DNA from: Pleurotus djamor
Taxonomy: Eukaryota; Basidiomycota; Agaricomycetes; Agaricales; Pleurotaceae
DNA: 64,000 nt
Reading direction: 5' to 3'
NCBI GenBank assembly: GCA_029747585.1
Contig: JAPEVF010000165.1
Location: 1-64,000 of the forward strand
Each line of letters starts with the position of its first letter. Position 1 is the first letter of the stretch. Shown piece after piece: positions 1 to 10,575 of this stretch. Made by a program: the position numbers and the translations under genes. The notes beneath the pieces were generated by a model that was not told the origin of the DNA, did no database searches, and was given only the letters and a program-made list of their open reading frames with translations.

Positions 1-692
1 AGCAGGGATGTGGGGCGCGAGGAACGCCTGCTGGAGGATGCGGTGGGGAGAGAGGGAGAAGGCGAGGGAGGGGCGATGGTCACAGGGACATCGGGTTTCT
101 GGATCTTGGGTGGGGGTTGGGCAGCCTCCTGGACGTTGGCGTGTGTGTTTGTGTTTGTGTCGGGGACGTGGAAGCCGTTTGTGACTTTGGTGGTTGCGGT
201 GTCGATGGCCAGAGAGAGCGGCGGAGGCTTGACTTTGCTGCTCACGATGGGCGTCCGTGCTTGCGTCCCGGCATCACTCTCCTCCGACTCGCTCTCATGC
301 CCACTCGGTGTCACTGCCCCACTCTCCGTCGATATCCACGCATCATCATCATCATCGTCGTCGTCTTGATCATCATCGTCATCAGCATTGATGGTAAACC
401 CAACCTTGGGTTTATTACCCGCCCCGGTCGTTCGTTGTGGCGGGAGTTTGATTTCAGATGCGTTTCGTCGGGGAGGGGCGACTTGGTCTTTGCTCGCTGT
501 GCGGATGGCGCTGTTCGTCCTGGCGATACCAGGTCGGGCGTGCCCTTCGTGAGCGAGGTGGGCGTATCCCTTTCTTGCTTGCGGCTCTTTCTGCGTAAGC
601 TGTAGATTGGCTCCTAGTTTCGCAGCGGAGGAGTTGCGCGAGTGAGCTCGCAGCTGGCCTGAGCCTGTGTTTCTGTGACCCTTTGGTGGCAT
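1..692 (-). CDS. Acidic low-complexity fungal protein, N-terminal part
   Basis: An open frame runs from an ATG at 692 (MPPKGHRNTGSGQLRAHSR) to the left edge without a stop, about 230 codons. It is basic and Ser/Asn-rich at first, has a LTQKEP stretch near residue 42, then KVGFTIN followed by a run of Asp residues (about 145-160), then DAWISTESGAVTP and Pro/Ser/Thr-rich sequence. I see no catalytic motif or membrane segment. The layout resembles uncharacterised basidiomycete proteins with a (D/E)-(D/E)W-SSESGAATP signature; this is a memory-based resemblance only. The gene is cut by the window edge and is divergent from UTP6, with about 330 bases between the two starts. Confidence 0.6.
   Translation of the reverse strand, partial: MPPKGHRNTGSGQLRAHSRNSSAAKLGANLQLTQKEPQARKGYAHLAHEGHARPGIARTNSAIRTASKDQVAPPRRNASEIKLPPQRTTGAGNKPKVGFTINADDDDDQDDDDDDDDAWISTESGAVTPSGHESESEESDAGTQARTPIVSSKVKPPPLSLAIDTATTKVTNGFHVPDTNTNTHANVQEAAQPPPKIQKPDVPVTIAPPSPSPSLPTASSSRRSSRPTSL
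335..397. repeat. ATC/GTC trinucleotide tract
   Basis: A short impure trinucleotide array reads as repeated cat/atc/gtc on the plus strand. On the minus strand it encodes the Asp run of the protein starting at 692. Its interruption by gtc units (Asp GAC codons) suggests selection for the acidic tract rather than pure slippage. Confidence 0.7.
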
Positions 693-1024
693 ACCAGTGT
701 TGCGTTCGTGGTGTGAAAAAAGTTGTTGCGATGCGTTGGAGGTCTCTTTGGAGGAGGAGGAGGAGAGCAGTTTGTTTGGTGTCGATGGTTCTGAATCCCG
801 TTGTTTGCTCGCTGTGCGCGCTTAAACGGTCCGATTCCCCTTTTGTCCCTCGACCAGCTTTTTCAAAATTTATTTCCTTCTCTCTCTTCTTTCGATTACA
901 TCGTCTTCTGCCAGCGCGACACTCCTCTCTCTCTCTCTCTCTCCGCACGCACAATAAACCACCCACTCACCCAACTCAAACAAAAGTACTAACAACTACC
1001 CTCGAATTCGCCAAGTAACTCGAG

Positions 1025-2691
1025 ATGGAGCGAGTCCACTTTGAGCAGGAGCAGGTAAGTGATCCATCATGCTATTTATACTCTTTTACAATGCACAAAG
1101 TAAGATGAGAGAGTCCTCGCTGACTGGGTGTTTCTTTCTCTTGGTTATTTGGTTATTTGGTTATTGTGGATATAGATGCTCGATGAGCTGAAGGATTTGG
1201 TGGAGAAGGGGATCTTTAGTATCGTGAGTGCTTAGATCCTTTACTTGGTGCCGCGCACCAAATGATGATTTCATTATGGTACCCCACCTACGCAACTGCG
1301 ACTGTGTTGTATATTTATACTCGCTCGATGCTCGAACCGACTGCTCGATGCTACTCTCTGCTCTCCTCCACGGATCGTCTCGTCTCGTCTCTCTTCGTCC
1401 TCTGCACCCGTGACTCTTTCCCCCACTCCTTCCCCCATCCCCCATCCCTCCTCACCTCTTCCTCAAACGAAAACCGAAACCCAGCCCGAAACAAAAGAAA
1501 TAATCAAACGACGCACGGCCTTCGAATCCTCCCTCGTGCGCCGCATCGCCAAAAAAGCCGATTTCATGCGGTATGCGGCGTATGAGATGGGGTTGGAGGA
1601 GTTGAGGAGGAGGAGGGTTGCGAGGTTACGTGAGTGTTATTCTGATTTCGATTTGGCTCTCTATAATGTTGATGTTGATGTTAATGTTGAATATGTGTTA
1701 TATTAGATATCCCAACCAACCCGACGACGATATCTTCGTATTCCATCGTGCGGAGGCAGTTTAGGATCTTCGAACGCGCGGTGAGGCGGTTTAAGGAGGA
1801 TGTGGGGTTGTGGGTGCAGTATATTGAGGTGGCGAGGAAGGCGGGGGNCGAAGACGCTTGTGGGGAGGGTTTGTGCGCGGTGAGTGGATTTTTTTTTGGG
1901 TTTTGGGTGTTGGGGGTTTTGTGATGATGGATGGGTGTATCGTACCCTGCGTCTCTGCGTGTGCGTGTGCGTGTACGCGTTGGTGGTCATGGTCATGGTC
2001 ATGGTCACGTATATTTCACCTACGATTCTCGCGTTACACATTACGGACGCGTCTTTCCCCTCCCCTCCTCCCCCTCCTACCTCTTCTCCCTTCACATCTA
2101 AACTAACCTCCCCCTTNCTCTCTTTATCAACAGCGCGATCCACCTGCACCCCACCACACCGATACTATACATCCTCGCCGCGTCGCACGAGCTCTCCACG
2201 TCGCATTCACCTTCTGCTGCGAGAGCATTGTTGCAGCGGGGGGTGAGGATGTGTGGGGGGGAGAGTANGGGAGGTGTGGCGGGAGTGGGTGAGGATGGAG
2301 ATGGGGTTTGTGGAGGGGGTTAGGAGGAGGTGGGGGGTTTTGGGGATTGCAACGAATGATCAAAGTAAAGGTGAAAATAATGGAAATGGAAATGAGGGTA
2401 AAGGTAATGAGGGTAAGGAGGGTGAGGTGGATGAGGTGGAAGAAGAGGTGGATAGAAGGTTGTCTGATATGCTCGACGTGGAAACAGAGGAGCATGTGGA
2501 CGAAACGTCATTGGGACACGAGAACGATCACGACGGCGTGGATGGGAAGGTGAACGAAATGGAAGTCGCGAGAATGCGAATGGAAGAAACTGCCAATCAA
2601 ACTGACGATGAAGGGGATGAAGGAGAGAAGGCGCGACGCGAGGTGTTGAATGGTGCGATCGTGAAGGAGGTGGTTGATGCGGCTGTGAGAG
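1025..2691 (+). CDS. UTP6: UTP6, U3 snoRNA-associated protein 6, N-terminal half only
   Basis: Utp6 is a HAT-repeat component of the small-subunit processome that acts in 18S rRNA maturation in the nucleolus. I read exons 1025-1054, 1176-1223, 1485-1629, 1707-about 1876 and 2134-2691. The protein begins MERVHFEQEQMLDELKDLV, followed by EIIKRRTAFESSLVRR, KADFMRYAAYEMGLEELRRR, a HAT-like RRQFRIFERAVRRFKEDVGLW, and later ILYILAASHELS. The residues around 2440-2640 are an acidic insert before VLNGAIVKEVVDAAVR. A frame break at the N near 1848 disappears if one base is removed there (giving KTLVGRVCAR), so I take it as a sequence error. The C-terminal HAT half, about 300 residues in the family, was not found downstream. 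Confidence 0.82.
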
Positions 2692-3881
2692 GTGAGTTAT
2701 ACGATTTTATTGCTTTTTTGTTTTATTGGGATTTTTATTGGGATTTTTGGTTTGTTGGTTTGTTGGTTTTCTGGGTTTTTGGTTTATTTCGGTTTCGCGA
2801 TTGCGTGGTTGGTGTTTGCCCTCCCGACGTTGATTGGGTTGGGTTCTTTGCTTCCGATTTCTCTGATTCTTTTCTCTAATTCTTTTAATTCCTCTAATTC
2901 TCCGAGGACCCACTCCCTCCCTCCCTTCCTTCTTATCGTTCGCATAATGAGGATGATGAGGCACGCACACCGGAAGGGGGATTGGGAGTTTCCTTTATTG
3001 TGCATGGCAAGCTTTATATCTGCCTCCGTTTCTCCGATACGCGTTCCTGGGGACCAAGACGCCGAAAGGTTCTTGCTTTCCTCATCTAGCGGTCCCTGTT
3101 CTAGGGGATGAGCTTGGACAGTTTCGAATGTGGTTTTTGGTCCCTGTCCGATGTGGTTTTGGGTTGGGTGTGGCGCCGGTTCAATTTATCGGCGTTACTT
3201 ACCTGCCCTTACACCTTACCTTTACCTTTGTTGCGTCTTTCCAAACTTGCTTGTTGGAGAAACGATGGGTCGTTGTTGTTTCGGCCGGAGATCGTCTACC
3301 CTACCCTACCACATTTGACTGGGGGAAGGCACGTTGACCGCGCGTGTTGCGTGTTGCATGGTGCGGTGCGGTGCTCGCTTTGTTGTTCCTGTTGCTTGAA
3401 AGGTGACAGCGAACGAGCGCATGGGCGCATATGGCGTTTGGGTTGTCCGTTCCCCAATGCCTTCATAGCGCGAAACCCATTTGGCGGAGAGTCCGGACGG
3501 GGACTTGGGTTTCGGTGGTTTTTATTACACCTCAGAGCTCTCTTGGTCTTTCAGGCGTTGAGGGTGTGTGGCGGGGTTGAGAGTGTGTGGCGTCGCAGTT
3601 GCGGCGCGGATAATTATGCTCGCCCTTACCACCCTTCCAAGACTTTTTTTTTCGTTGTTATTGCTTTATTGGGGAGTTGGACAGGCGTCTTACACTTTTA
3701 CACTTATGANTTTTTATTCGACCTTTTGAATGGGTTGGGTGGGGTGGACCGTATGGGAGGGGTGCTTCGATGGGTTCTGGTGCGCGGTGCAATGTGCAAT
3801 GTGTTGTTGGAATTGGAATGGTGATGGAGTGTGGTTGGCAACCCTAACAGTCAGAAGGGTTCTTGGAATCGTGGATTCTTG
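2692..3881. other. No recognisable gene (1.2 kb, T- and G-rich)
   Basis: After the UTP6 donor at 2692 the sequence becomes T-rich, then G/T-rich, with long but uncharacteristic open frames. A short FALPTLIGLGSLLP reading near 2815 faintly resembles the next UTP6 segment, but it lacks an upstream acceptor AG, so I do not call it an exon. Nothing else is recognisable before the ACR3 fragment. Confidence 0.5.
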
Positions 3882-4537
3882 AAGCCCGAGCATAATGAAG
3901 GGAGCAACTATCCAGTTCAGGAGGAAAGACAGCGCGATATGCATCCATATTGTTCGCGTGGATAGCACCGAAAAGAGGCATTCGTATTTGACCTTGGTTA
4001 ATACCGCTGAAATATGTCACATTTACCGTCAAACTTAGTGACACACGCTTGAACTCGCAAAGACTTACGCCACATCATAAGCAGAAGACCAACCATGACG
4101 GCTAGAAGGCGATCGTCAGAATCATGTTCTGTTGGCATGGGACAATGAAACATACGGATGGATACGCCGTTCCACTGAGCGCCGCCGAAAGCTTCATGGA
4201 CACCGCGTTCCTACGAAGAAATTAGTCTAACGTATGTGCATAGAGGGAGAATGGCTTACAGCATAAACGCCAATCACGACACCCAAGATCATAGAGATGA
4301 GGATGAGCAAAGGTAGCCATCTACGAGGTGAACGTGAAAATGAGTGGATAGACCAAGAGAAACGACTATGATTCCAACCTATCAAGCAGTGAAAGCGATT
4401 TGAATAGAGCTGGATTCAGGAAGTAAATCACACAACAGGGAAGTGTCATCGAAACAGGGTGCTCTACCTGTGGCATTCGCGCGGTCCGTAGGTGGTTCTG
4501 TGGACACATTGTTGTGGTCTCTCTTTTCATCCACCAT
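3882..4537 (-). CDS. ACR3: ACR3-type arsenite transporter, N-terminal third
   Basis: ACR3 proteins are ten-helix plasma-membrane arsenite efflux carriers. Exons on the minus strand are 4537-4468, 4409-4379, 4320-4260, 4210-4156, 4101-4069 and 4006-3882, all joining in frame. The spliced product reads MVDEKRDHNN..., then LFKSLSLLDRWLPLLILISM, ILGVVIGVYAERGVHEAFGG, AQWNGVSIPVMVGLLLMMWP, VLTKVKYECLFSVLSTRTIW and SFLLNWIVAPFIMLGL. These match the first helices of ACR3, including the MMWPVLTKVKYE and LLNWI..P..MLGL signatures. Family similarity stops abruptly after MLGL; the frame runs on to 3714 with unrelated sequence. About 250 C-terminal residues, including the helix-5 region with the conserved RC(I/T)AM motif, are missing. 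Confidence 0.85.
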
Positions 4538-4848
4538 AGTTGAAGGATGCTGGGGTATGCTTCAATTGATGGGGTGGTGGAAGTGGAGATCAGCCGTAGA
4601 GCCTCGATGTATTTAACTATTTTAGAAACCCCTGAGGATGTCACTGCAGCCCTCTGATTGGCTAGCGAGTATGTCACCCCGAACCTATGATTCGCTCACT
4701 GATCGCTTCAGACCAAGATATGATGATAGAAGCGAAGCAACATTACTCACCGACACACGCATAAAAAGCGGTTTGGATTCTGAGCAAGCAAGGGAAACGC
4801 TCAACTGATCGCGCCAAAAATACGTTTATCCATTATGCATTCACTGAA

Positions 4849-6826
4849 TCACGTAGCAAACATAGCTTCAACATCCGTCGTCCTAGTTGTCTCGTCTCGA
4901 GGAATAATAGGACCTAAGTCTACAACCGTGTAAAAAGCAAAAGTCTTGACTTCAGGTTGAAGTGAAGACGAATGCTTTGTTTTACTTGGCGAATCAAGAA
5001 CACTAACATGGGGAATGAGTCAAGTCCAAATCGGGATGAAAGGAACTCACTCATCCGTCGGCCCACCATCGTCCGATCTGTAAGTATAAGTGACCAGCAT
5101 GTTAAACTGCAGAGCGTCAGATGGAATCGAGACGGTGGAAAAATTGGCACAACTGCGCACCTTCACATTCCCCCGAGCTTCCTTGCCTATCACCACCTCG
5201 CCACCAACAACAGTAACATTAGCTCTCTTCTCCAAAACGCCAACATTCTTTGTTTTGCTCTTGACCTCCTTCTCCCTACCGGCCCGTCCCAAACTCCCAT
5301 ACCCAGTCCCACCCAGCCCCAAGCTTTCATCATCAAACATGTCCTCGTCATCATCATATTCCCAGGCCTCTGCGAACGCCGCCACAGAGAAGAACGAAGT
5401 TGGTAAGGATATAGCAAACGGCGGACGGCGAGCTTTCTCTGGTGCAGGAGTTCCTTCTTTGGCGGAGGTACCAGCTGTTGTTGGCGCTGTGGAGGTAGTT
5501 ACATGAACACGTTGCACGGAAAGCTTGATCTGGATGGGGTCGTAGAGAGGATTTGTGAAAGCAAGATGGAATGGATACGTCTTGCCCGCATACATCCCGC
5601 CTTGTGACTCTCGGTCATCTTCTGGTTGAGGTGGGGCAGCAGATCGACCTAAGGTCCTCTTTGCTTCCTGAGTCGGTGGTCGAGCATTTAAAACGTGTGG
5701 CAACGCGATGGAGATGGCAGGCAGGTAATTCGCTGCCATGAGCTTGATCTTGTAGCGGACTGATTGGGCCTTTTGCTCTGGTTTGATGAGGATATGTGTA
5801 CAGGTAGAACAGCGCTTCGTCCGCTTTGCATGAAGGGGAACGCGGAGCGGTTTGAGGTCGCTACGAATAGTCATGATTCATCCATCACCTGGTTGTTAGA
5901 AACTGAGAACGCACTCGATCTTCAAGGAGGATGTCCAACTCGCGCCCCACCGCTGTTCGAGACTAGCAATTTCGTATGGGCTCTCCATATGCTGCATGAG
6001 CTCGACGTCTCTCTCTCCTCCACCTCCAAAACTATTGGACGCGGCCATAACATCCATGCGGCTCTTATACACAGGAAACTCGTCTTTGTTCGCCGTCTTA
6101 TCCTTGCCTGACCGACCCGCTGATCGACCATGTGCATTGTACCGCGCAACTCCAGGGATATCGCGACTCAGCGCGGCAGATGCAGCAGCAATGGAACTAG
6201 ACGGGTGTGCATGGGGGTGGTGGTTTGTTGAATGCGGATAGGAAGAAGTAGAAGCAGAGACCGACGCAGCGCGAATGAACGGCTCAAAGTGTTCCTTTAG
6301 CCGTTCAAATTCCAGAGACTCTGGTGCTGAATCCTCCACTTTCTGCAGTTGAGCTGGACAAGCGCGTCATCTATGAGACAAGCAAGTAACAAGGAAAGAA
6401 AGAGCGCACCAGCAAGCCCAGTTGGCTTCTCGAACGTAATCCCGACCTCTGCAGAGTCCCATCTGCAATGATTGCAATACAAAAAGAAGGGCGGTTCCCC
6501 CAACATCGAGGAACCACTCATCTCCGGTGGATCGGAGGGCACGACACTGAGAGTGTTTCGGCAGTTTGGACATTGAAAACAGTTCCTCGCGCATCGATTC
6601 TTCTCAGCTCGGACGCTGGCACTTGGAACCTCGAAAAGACAATTTGGACAGTAATATCCGCTGACTTCTATGGCGACACAACGATTGCAGCGTATGGCGT
6701 CGCATTCCTCGCAAAAGAAAAGGGTATGTAGTTGATGGAAGCTGTATGACGAGGAGGGCAGATGCGGTGGTGGTGGTATCGAGGATGTGGACAAACAGGG
6801 ACAGTGGTAGTCGACAGTAGGAGCCA
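4849..6826 (-). CDS. DCTN4: Dynactin subunit 4 (p62)
   Basis: Dynactin p62 sits in the pointed-end complex of dynactin, the dynein cofactor for microtubule cargo transport. The start is at 6826 (MAPTVDYHCPCLSTSS). The N-terminal part carries the zinc-binding Cys pairs FFCEECDAIRCNRC, YYCPNCLFEVPS, FQCPNCRNTLSV and YCNHCRWDS. After an intron near 6410-6365 come an Ala/Ser/His-rich linker and EIASLEQRWGASW. A 60-base intron near 5857-5915 precedes DLKPLRVPLHAKRTKRCSTC and HILIKPE..YKIKLMAANYLP. A last short exon gives VKTFAFYTVVDLGPII and a stop at 4849. The internal region FDDESLGLGGTGYGS is acidic and Gly-rich. The gene appears complete, about 520 residues. Confidence 0.86.
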
Positions 6827-7251
6827 TGCTGAGACCTAAAAATAGACTCCGAGACGCGTTTGCCTTGGTTAGGGGTGCCCCTGGGCTGGTAGTGACTTGA
6901 ATTGCAAAACGGCTCGTGCGCGTGAACGCCAGGAATACCAGGGTTCTGTTCTCCTGTGTATTTTTTACAGTAAGGAATGTCCGCGTAGAAGATGCTAACG
7001 TACACTGTATGGTGCCAGATTTTCCAAGAATATCCCAGGATTTCCCAAGCGCATCGCCTGACCAAGTTTTGGCAACCGCATCCCCACAGACTGCACTCAC
7101 GGACCGTCCACTCAATGTTCCGACGTAGTGCCGTTCCTTCAGCCTCAACTGCTCTTCCGCTTGGTAGCATTAGCTACCCACCTTAGCTGTAAGCGGAATT
7201 TTCTACTTATATGAGATCGGAGACGGAACGATGACTCTTTAGCCCCCAACA
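6827..7251. promoter_or_regulatory. Divergent intergenic region between p62 and the GDSL hydrolase
   Basis: These 425 bases separate two genes that start in opposite directions, so both promoters must lie here. A tatatga-like element at about 7208 lies 44 bases before the hydrolase ATG. I see no other site I would name. Confidence 0.45.
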
Positions 7252-8604
7252 ATGCTTCACTACCGCATTGGCTCAGCCATTCTCTTTGCTCTTTCTCTAC
7301 TCGCTAGCAATGTAGGCGGCGCTTCACATGGAGACGTCCACATAAGAGCACCTCCAAAAGTCTTCAATGGACACTGGGTGGCTGCCTGGGCATCAATGCC
7401 TCAGCTCACCGAACCATCAAACCTACCTCCCACACCATTCACCACTTCCAGCGTCGTATTCGCCAATTCAACGTTACGCCAAACCATCCATGTCACCGCT
7501 ACCACCTCCCGCATCCGCCTACGCATCTCCAACGCTTTCGGACTTACCGACCTTCCTATCACCGCCGCGACCATCGCGAAACCCGTTGGTCGAAACGCCT
7601 CTGACACCGGCGCTGGAAGTCCTCTCATAGACACCAGCACCATCAAAAGACTCACTTTCAGCGGTAGTCCAAGTTTCACTATCCCCAACGGCGCACTAGT
7701 CGTCTCCGATCCCATCAACATGGAGGTCAAGGCTGGAACGGAGCTCAGCATCGGGTTATTCTTAGCGACTGGTCAAACGGGGAATGATATTACCAGCCAC
7801 CCTGGGAGTCGTACCACCATTTACATGGGGTTTGGGAACCTGTTGAATACCGCCAGCATGGAGAATGCCGTGTCAGTTCAGCATTGGTACTTCATAAGTA
7901 CCTTGGATGCGTGGGTCCCTCGAGCTCAGCGAACCTTAGCCATCGTAGGAGACAGCATCACTGACGGCCGAGGAAGCATACCAGATGCGAACAACCGTTG
8001 GCCAGATCTAGTTTTCGCCCGTCTTCAAGCCTCAAATAGCCCATCTCTCAAAGCCATCTCCTTCGCCAACCAAGCAGCTGGAGGTAACCGAATCCTAGCT
8101 GATGGACTTGGCCCTAATGCTTTGGGCCGTTTCGACCGCGACGTTCTATCCCAGCCCGGTGTCAAGTTCGCTATGATCTTCGAAGGAGTCAACGACATCG
8201 GCGTGGCCGCTGCGACCACTCAGGCACAGCAAGATATTGGTGACAGAGTCATCGCTGCATTGAAACAAATCATCATTCGTTCACATGCGTCGGGAATTCC
8301 CATATTTGGTGCGACGATTACCCCATTCAGCCAACCTGAATTTGCCTCCACCGTTCAAGCCTACTCGAGTGCGACTCGAGAGGCTACGCGTCAGAGGGTG
8401 AACGCCTTCATCCGAGACAGCGGGGAGTTTGACGCGGTCGTTGACTTCGATGCTGCCATTAGGGATCCCACCAACCCGTCTCAAATAAAAACCGAGTTTG
8501 ATTCCGGGGATTTCTTACATCCTAGCGTGGCTGGGTATCAAGCGATGGCACAAGCCTTTCCTCTGAATATCTTCACTCCCTTCGAAGGTGGTGTTTTCGA
8601 CTAA
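7252..8604 (+). CDS. Secreted SGNH/GDSL-family hydrolase
   Basis: This is an intronless 450-residue protein. It begins with a signal peptide (MLHYRIGSAILFALSLLAS, likely cut near residue 23-24). An N-terminal beta-rich domain, about 30-215, precedes the hydrolase domain. The catalytic blocks of SGNH enzymes are clear: block I TLAIVGDSITDGRGS (nucleophile Ser), block II NQAAGGNRIL (Gly), block III IFEGVNDIG (Asn) and block V DFLHPSVAGYQAMA (Asp and His). The architecture is that of secreted fungal GDSL esterases annotated as lipase/acylhydrolase or related to xylan acetyl esterases. The substrate is not readable from sequence. Lack of introns is unusual beside its intron-rich neighbours. Confidence 0.88.
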   Translation: MLHYRIGSAILFALSLLASNVGGASHGDVHIRAPPKVFNGHWVAAWASMPQLTEPSNLPPTPFTTSSVVFANSTLRQTIHVTATTSRIRLRISNAFGLTDLPITAATIAKPVGRNASDTGAGSPLIDTSTIKRLTFSGSPSFTIPNGALVVSDPINMEVKAGTELSIGLFLATGQTGNDITSHPGSRTTIYMGFGNLLNTASMENAVSVQHWYFISTLDAWVPRAQRTLAIVGDSITDGRGSIPDANNRWPDLVFARLQASNSPSLKAISFANQAAGGNRILADGLGPNALGRFDRDVLSQPGVKFAMIFEGVNDIGVAAATTQAQQDIGDRVIAALKQIIIRSHASGIPIFGATITPFSQPEFASTVQAYSSATREATRQRVNAFIRDSGEFDAVVDFDAAIRDPTNPSQIKTEFDSGDFLHPSVAGYQAMAQAFPLNIFTPFEGGVFD

Positions 8605-8793
8605 AGATGTCTGAGAAAATTCCGGTCGTCCAAATATGTATTACAGTCACTATTACGGAGAGGCAGAGGTATAGACTGCGTCGTCATGAGAGACCCAGGC
8701 TGTGCGCGACCGATGGTTGAGCGCAGTGTTCATACTTGTGACAGTAGTTTATCCCTCACCGTGCGATATGTGCATCCGTAATCTGCATCATGT
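8605..8793. other. Convergent 3' region
   Basis: This short stretch lies between the stops of the hydrolase (plus strand) and the small gene ending at 8794 (minus strand). I see nothing distinctive. Confidence 0.5.
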
Positions 8794-9365
8794 TCATTGT
8801 AAGCCCTGAGATTCTTGGCGAGCGGGCACGCGACCCTCGAGTATTCCTTCGCCGTGCGCTTTCTCTTCGGTCTGAGCATGGATAAATGAGTAACAGATTG
8901 GCGGCTGTGACGTGTATAATGCACCTTCCCCAACAACTAGACGAGTCCGGGGTAGGGTGAGGTTAGATGCTCGATCAAGCCTAGGAGGAACCATGAAGAC
9001 CGACTGTTCCTTTCGTTTTCTGAGCACCAAGTTCAGCCACGCTTAGGATTTATAGCTATGATTGGCGACTTACGTGGGCATACCCAACAACTTGATCTTT
9101 GAAAGGCACTTTCTTGCTCGGAAGCTCAACGACGTTGATGTTAGGATCATTGACGAGCTGGTCTCTGGTTTGCTTGTCTACAACGCGGATTTCTGAGCCG
9201 TCACCAGGCTGAGTTGAGGCTTATTGAACACACTTGGATGTTAAAACAGAATTCAAGGCACTTGCGAGCGAGTAGGTACATACCTTGCTGAGGAAGGCTT
9301 TGCGATCTGGTCGCTGGAACGACGTCGGAGGGCATGATGGGTTGGGTGCTTTGAGGGGCAGACAT
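8794..9365 (-). CDS. Small conserved basidiomycete protein, function unknown
   Basis: The start is at 9365 (MSAPQSTQPIMPSDVVPATR). Four exons join in frame: the first ends before gtatgt near 9284; the second reads PGDGSEIRVVDKQTRDQLV, then NINVVELPSKKVPFKDQVVG and ends YAH at gtaagt; a tiny exon gives KTKGT; and the last gives TEEKAHGEGILEGRVPARQE and a stop at 8794. The product is about 105 residues, hydrophilic, without a signal or membrane segment. The pattern VPFK(D/E)QV(V/I)GYA...GT...K.HGE.ILEG recurs, as I remember it, in uncharacterised small basidiomycete proteins. I assign no function. Confidence 0.6.
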
Positions 9366-9635
9366 TTCTGTGGTAGGGGTTGTGGATAAAAGACAGTGAG
9401 ACGCGTTCAACCGCTCAATTTATCCCCTGAGGCCTCCTGGAGGTAAGTAATGACATCATAAGCTCCACGATCCTCGCAACAACTGCGTCATCATGATTTA
9501 CATATGGGGAACTGATTAGCAAGTCTGGACGTAACTCCCTTTCACTGATAATCTGTTCATATCTCTGGGAGTACAATGTTGCGCCTCCCCGCCCTGGAAT
9601 ACTCACAACTTCTGGGATTTGAATTTGAGCATGTT

Positions 9636-9910
9636 GTGGGCATTAAAATATGAACCCTTGGCTTGGCTTGATAAATGGAGGAAGCACAGCTCCGAGCATG
9701 ATAGTGGAGACTCAGGACAGCTTGTTACGTCCAACTGCCACTAGCATTTCCCTTATTAGAATGACGCTCGCACATGTACCGGTGCATGAAGAGAGAGGAT
9801 GAAGGAAGAAAGGAGCCCGGCTCACTGAAAGGTAAGTATGTACTAGATGATTTGGTCCGTTGAGAAAAATCCCCCAAGGCGTGGTTACCACACAAAGGAC
9901 CCTCCTCATT
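9636..9910. repeat. Diverged duplicate, copy 1
   Basis: This stretch resembles 10245-10575. Shared words in order include gggcatt(a/g)aaatat, aagcacag, acagcttg(t/c)t, ctactgaaagg-like, ggaccgttgaga-like and a cacaaa/gcaaaa..cctc-like end. Similarity is patchy, with insertions, so the copies are old. The minus-strand readings share (G)I(F/Y)LNGPN(H/K)L.H. It may be a former gene or a mobile-element remnant. Confidence 0.45.
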
Positions 9911-10244
9911 TCAATATGGTCGGCGAGTCACCGAACGGTAAAGAAACTGCCACGAAACCGCGTGCCCTCTAACTTGGGCGTTCGGCTCTGCTAGCTAGTC
10001 GGACTATGCTGTCTAAAAATGTGATGATCCAGCCGAAACATCCTTCGCAGCTCCCCACCAGTGCATGACCGAGATACCTGACAACGGTTCGTATCGACGA
10101 TTTCCTATTTCGACAGCCTCATACAAAGGCCAGTCACAGGCCTACGTGTCTGGACTTCGGCTCAGATGGCAGCACGTTTCCGTCACTGGTACGCATAATC
10201 CCGCGACCGGTCTCCATTCTGATCTGAGTTAAGTCAAGCCTTTG

Positions 10245-10575
10245 GGCATTGCTCGGGCATTGAAATATAGAAGGAAGAAAATACCGCCATAAGCACAGAA
10301 GTCGAGGCTCGACACAGCTTGCTCCCAGTCAGTCCAATGGAAATCTTCGGTATGGGTTGCTAAATATTCTTAGAGGATGCAACGAGGCAAATCGCACTCG
10401 GAGCATTGCCTTTATCACTGATACTAGACACGGTGGGATGGATTTGGGACGATGTAGAAGTTGAAGAGGGTAGAGCGTAGAAGCGAAGAGAGTGAGGCTA
10501 CTGAAAGGGTATGAAGCTTGTTCGGACCGTTGAGATAAATTCCTGCAGGCACGACGCAAAAAACGCTCTCGACCT
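10245..10575. repeat. Diverged duplicate, copy 2
   Basis: This is the partner of the copy at 9636-9910, in the same orientation and about 600 bases away. Its minus strand reads GIYLNGPNKLHTLSVASL against GIFLNGPNHLVHTYLSVS in copy 1. No terminal inverted repeats or target duplications were seen. Confidence 0.45.

Noticed and set aside
2692..3111. Possible continuation of UTP6 (FALPTLIGLGSLLP)
   Set aside because: No acceptor AG precedes it and the following sequence is not HAT-like; the resemblance is too short.
3108..3824. Long plus-strand frame of 238 codons
   Set aside because: It lacks family motifs, is rich in Cys/Trp/Gly as expected for a random G/T-rich sequence, and contains an ambiguous base.
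6468..6731. Plus-strand frame opposite the dynactin p62 zinc region
   Set aside because: The minus strand has clear Cys-pair motifs and splice sites; the plus frame is antisense only.
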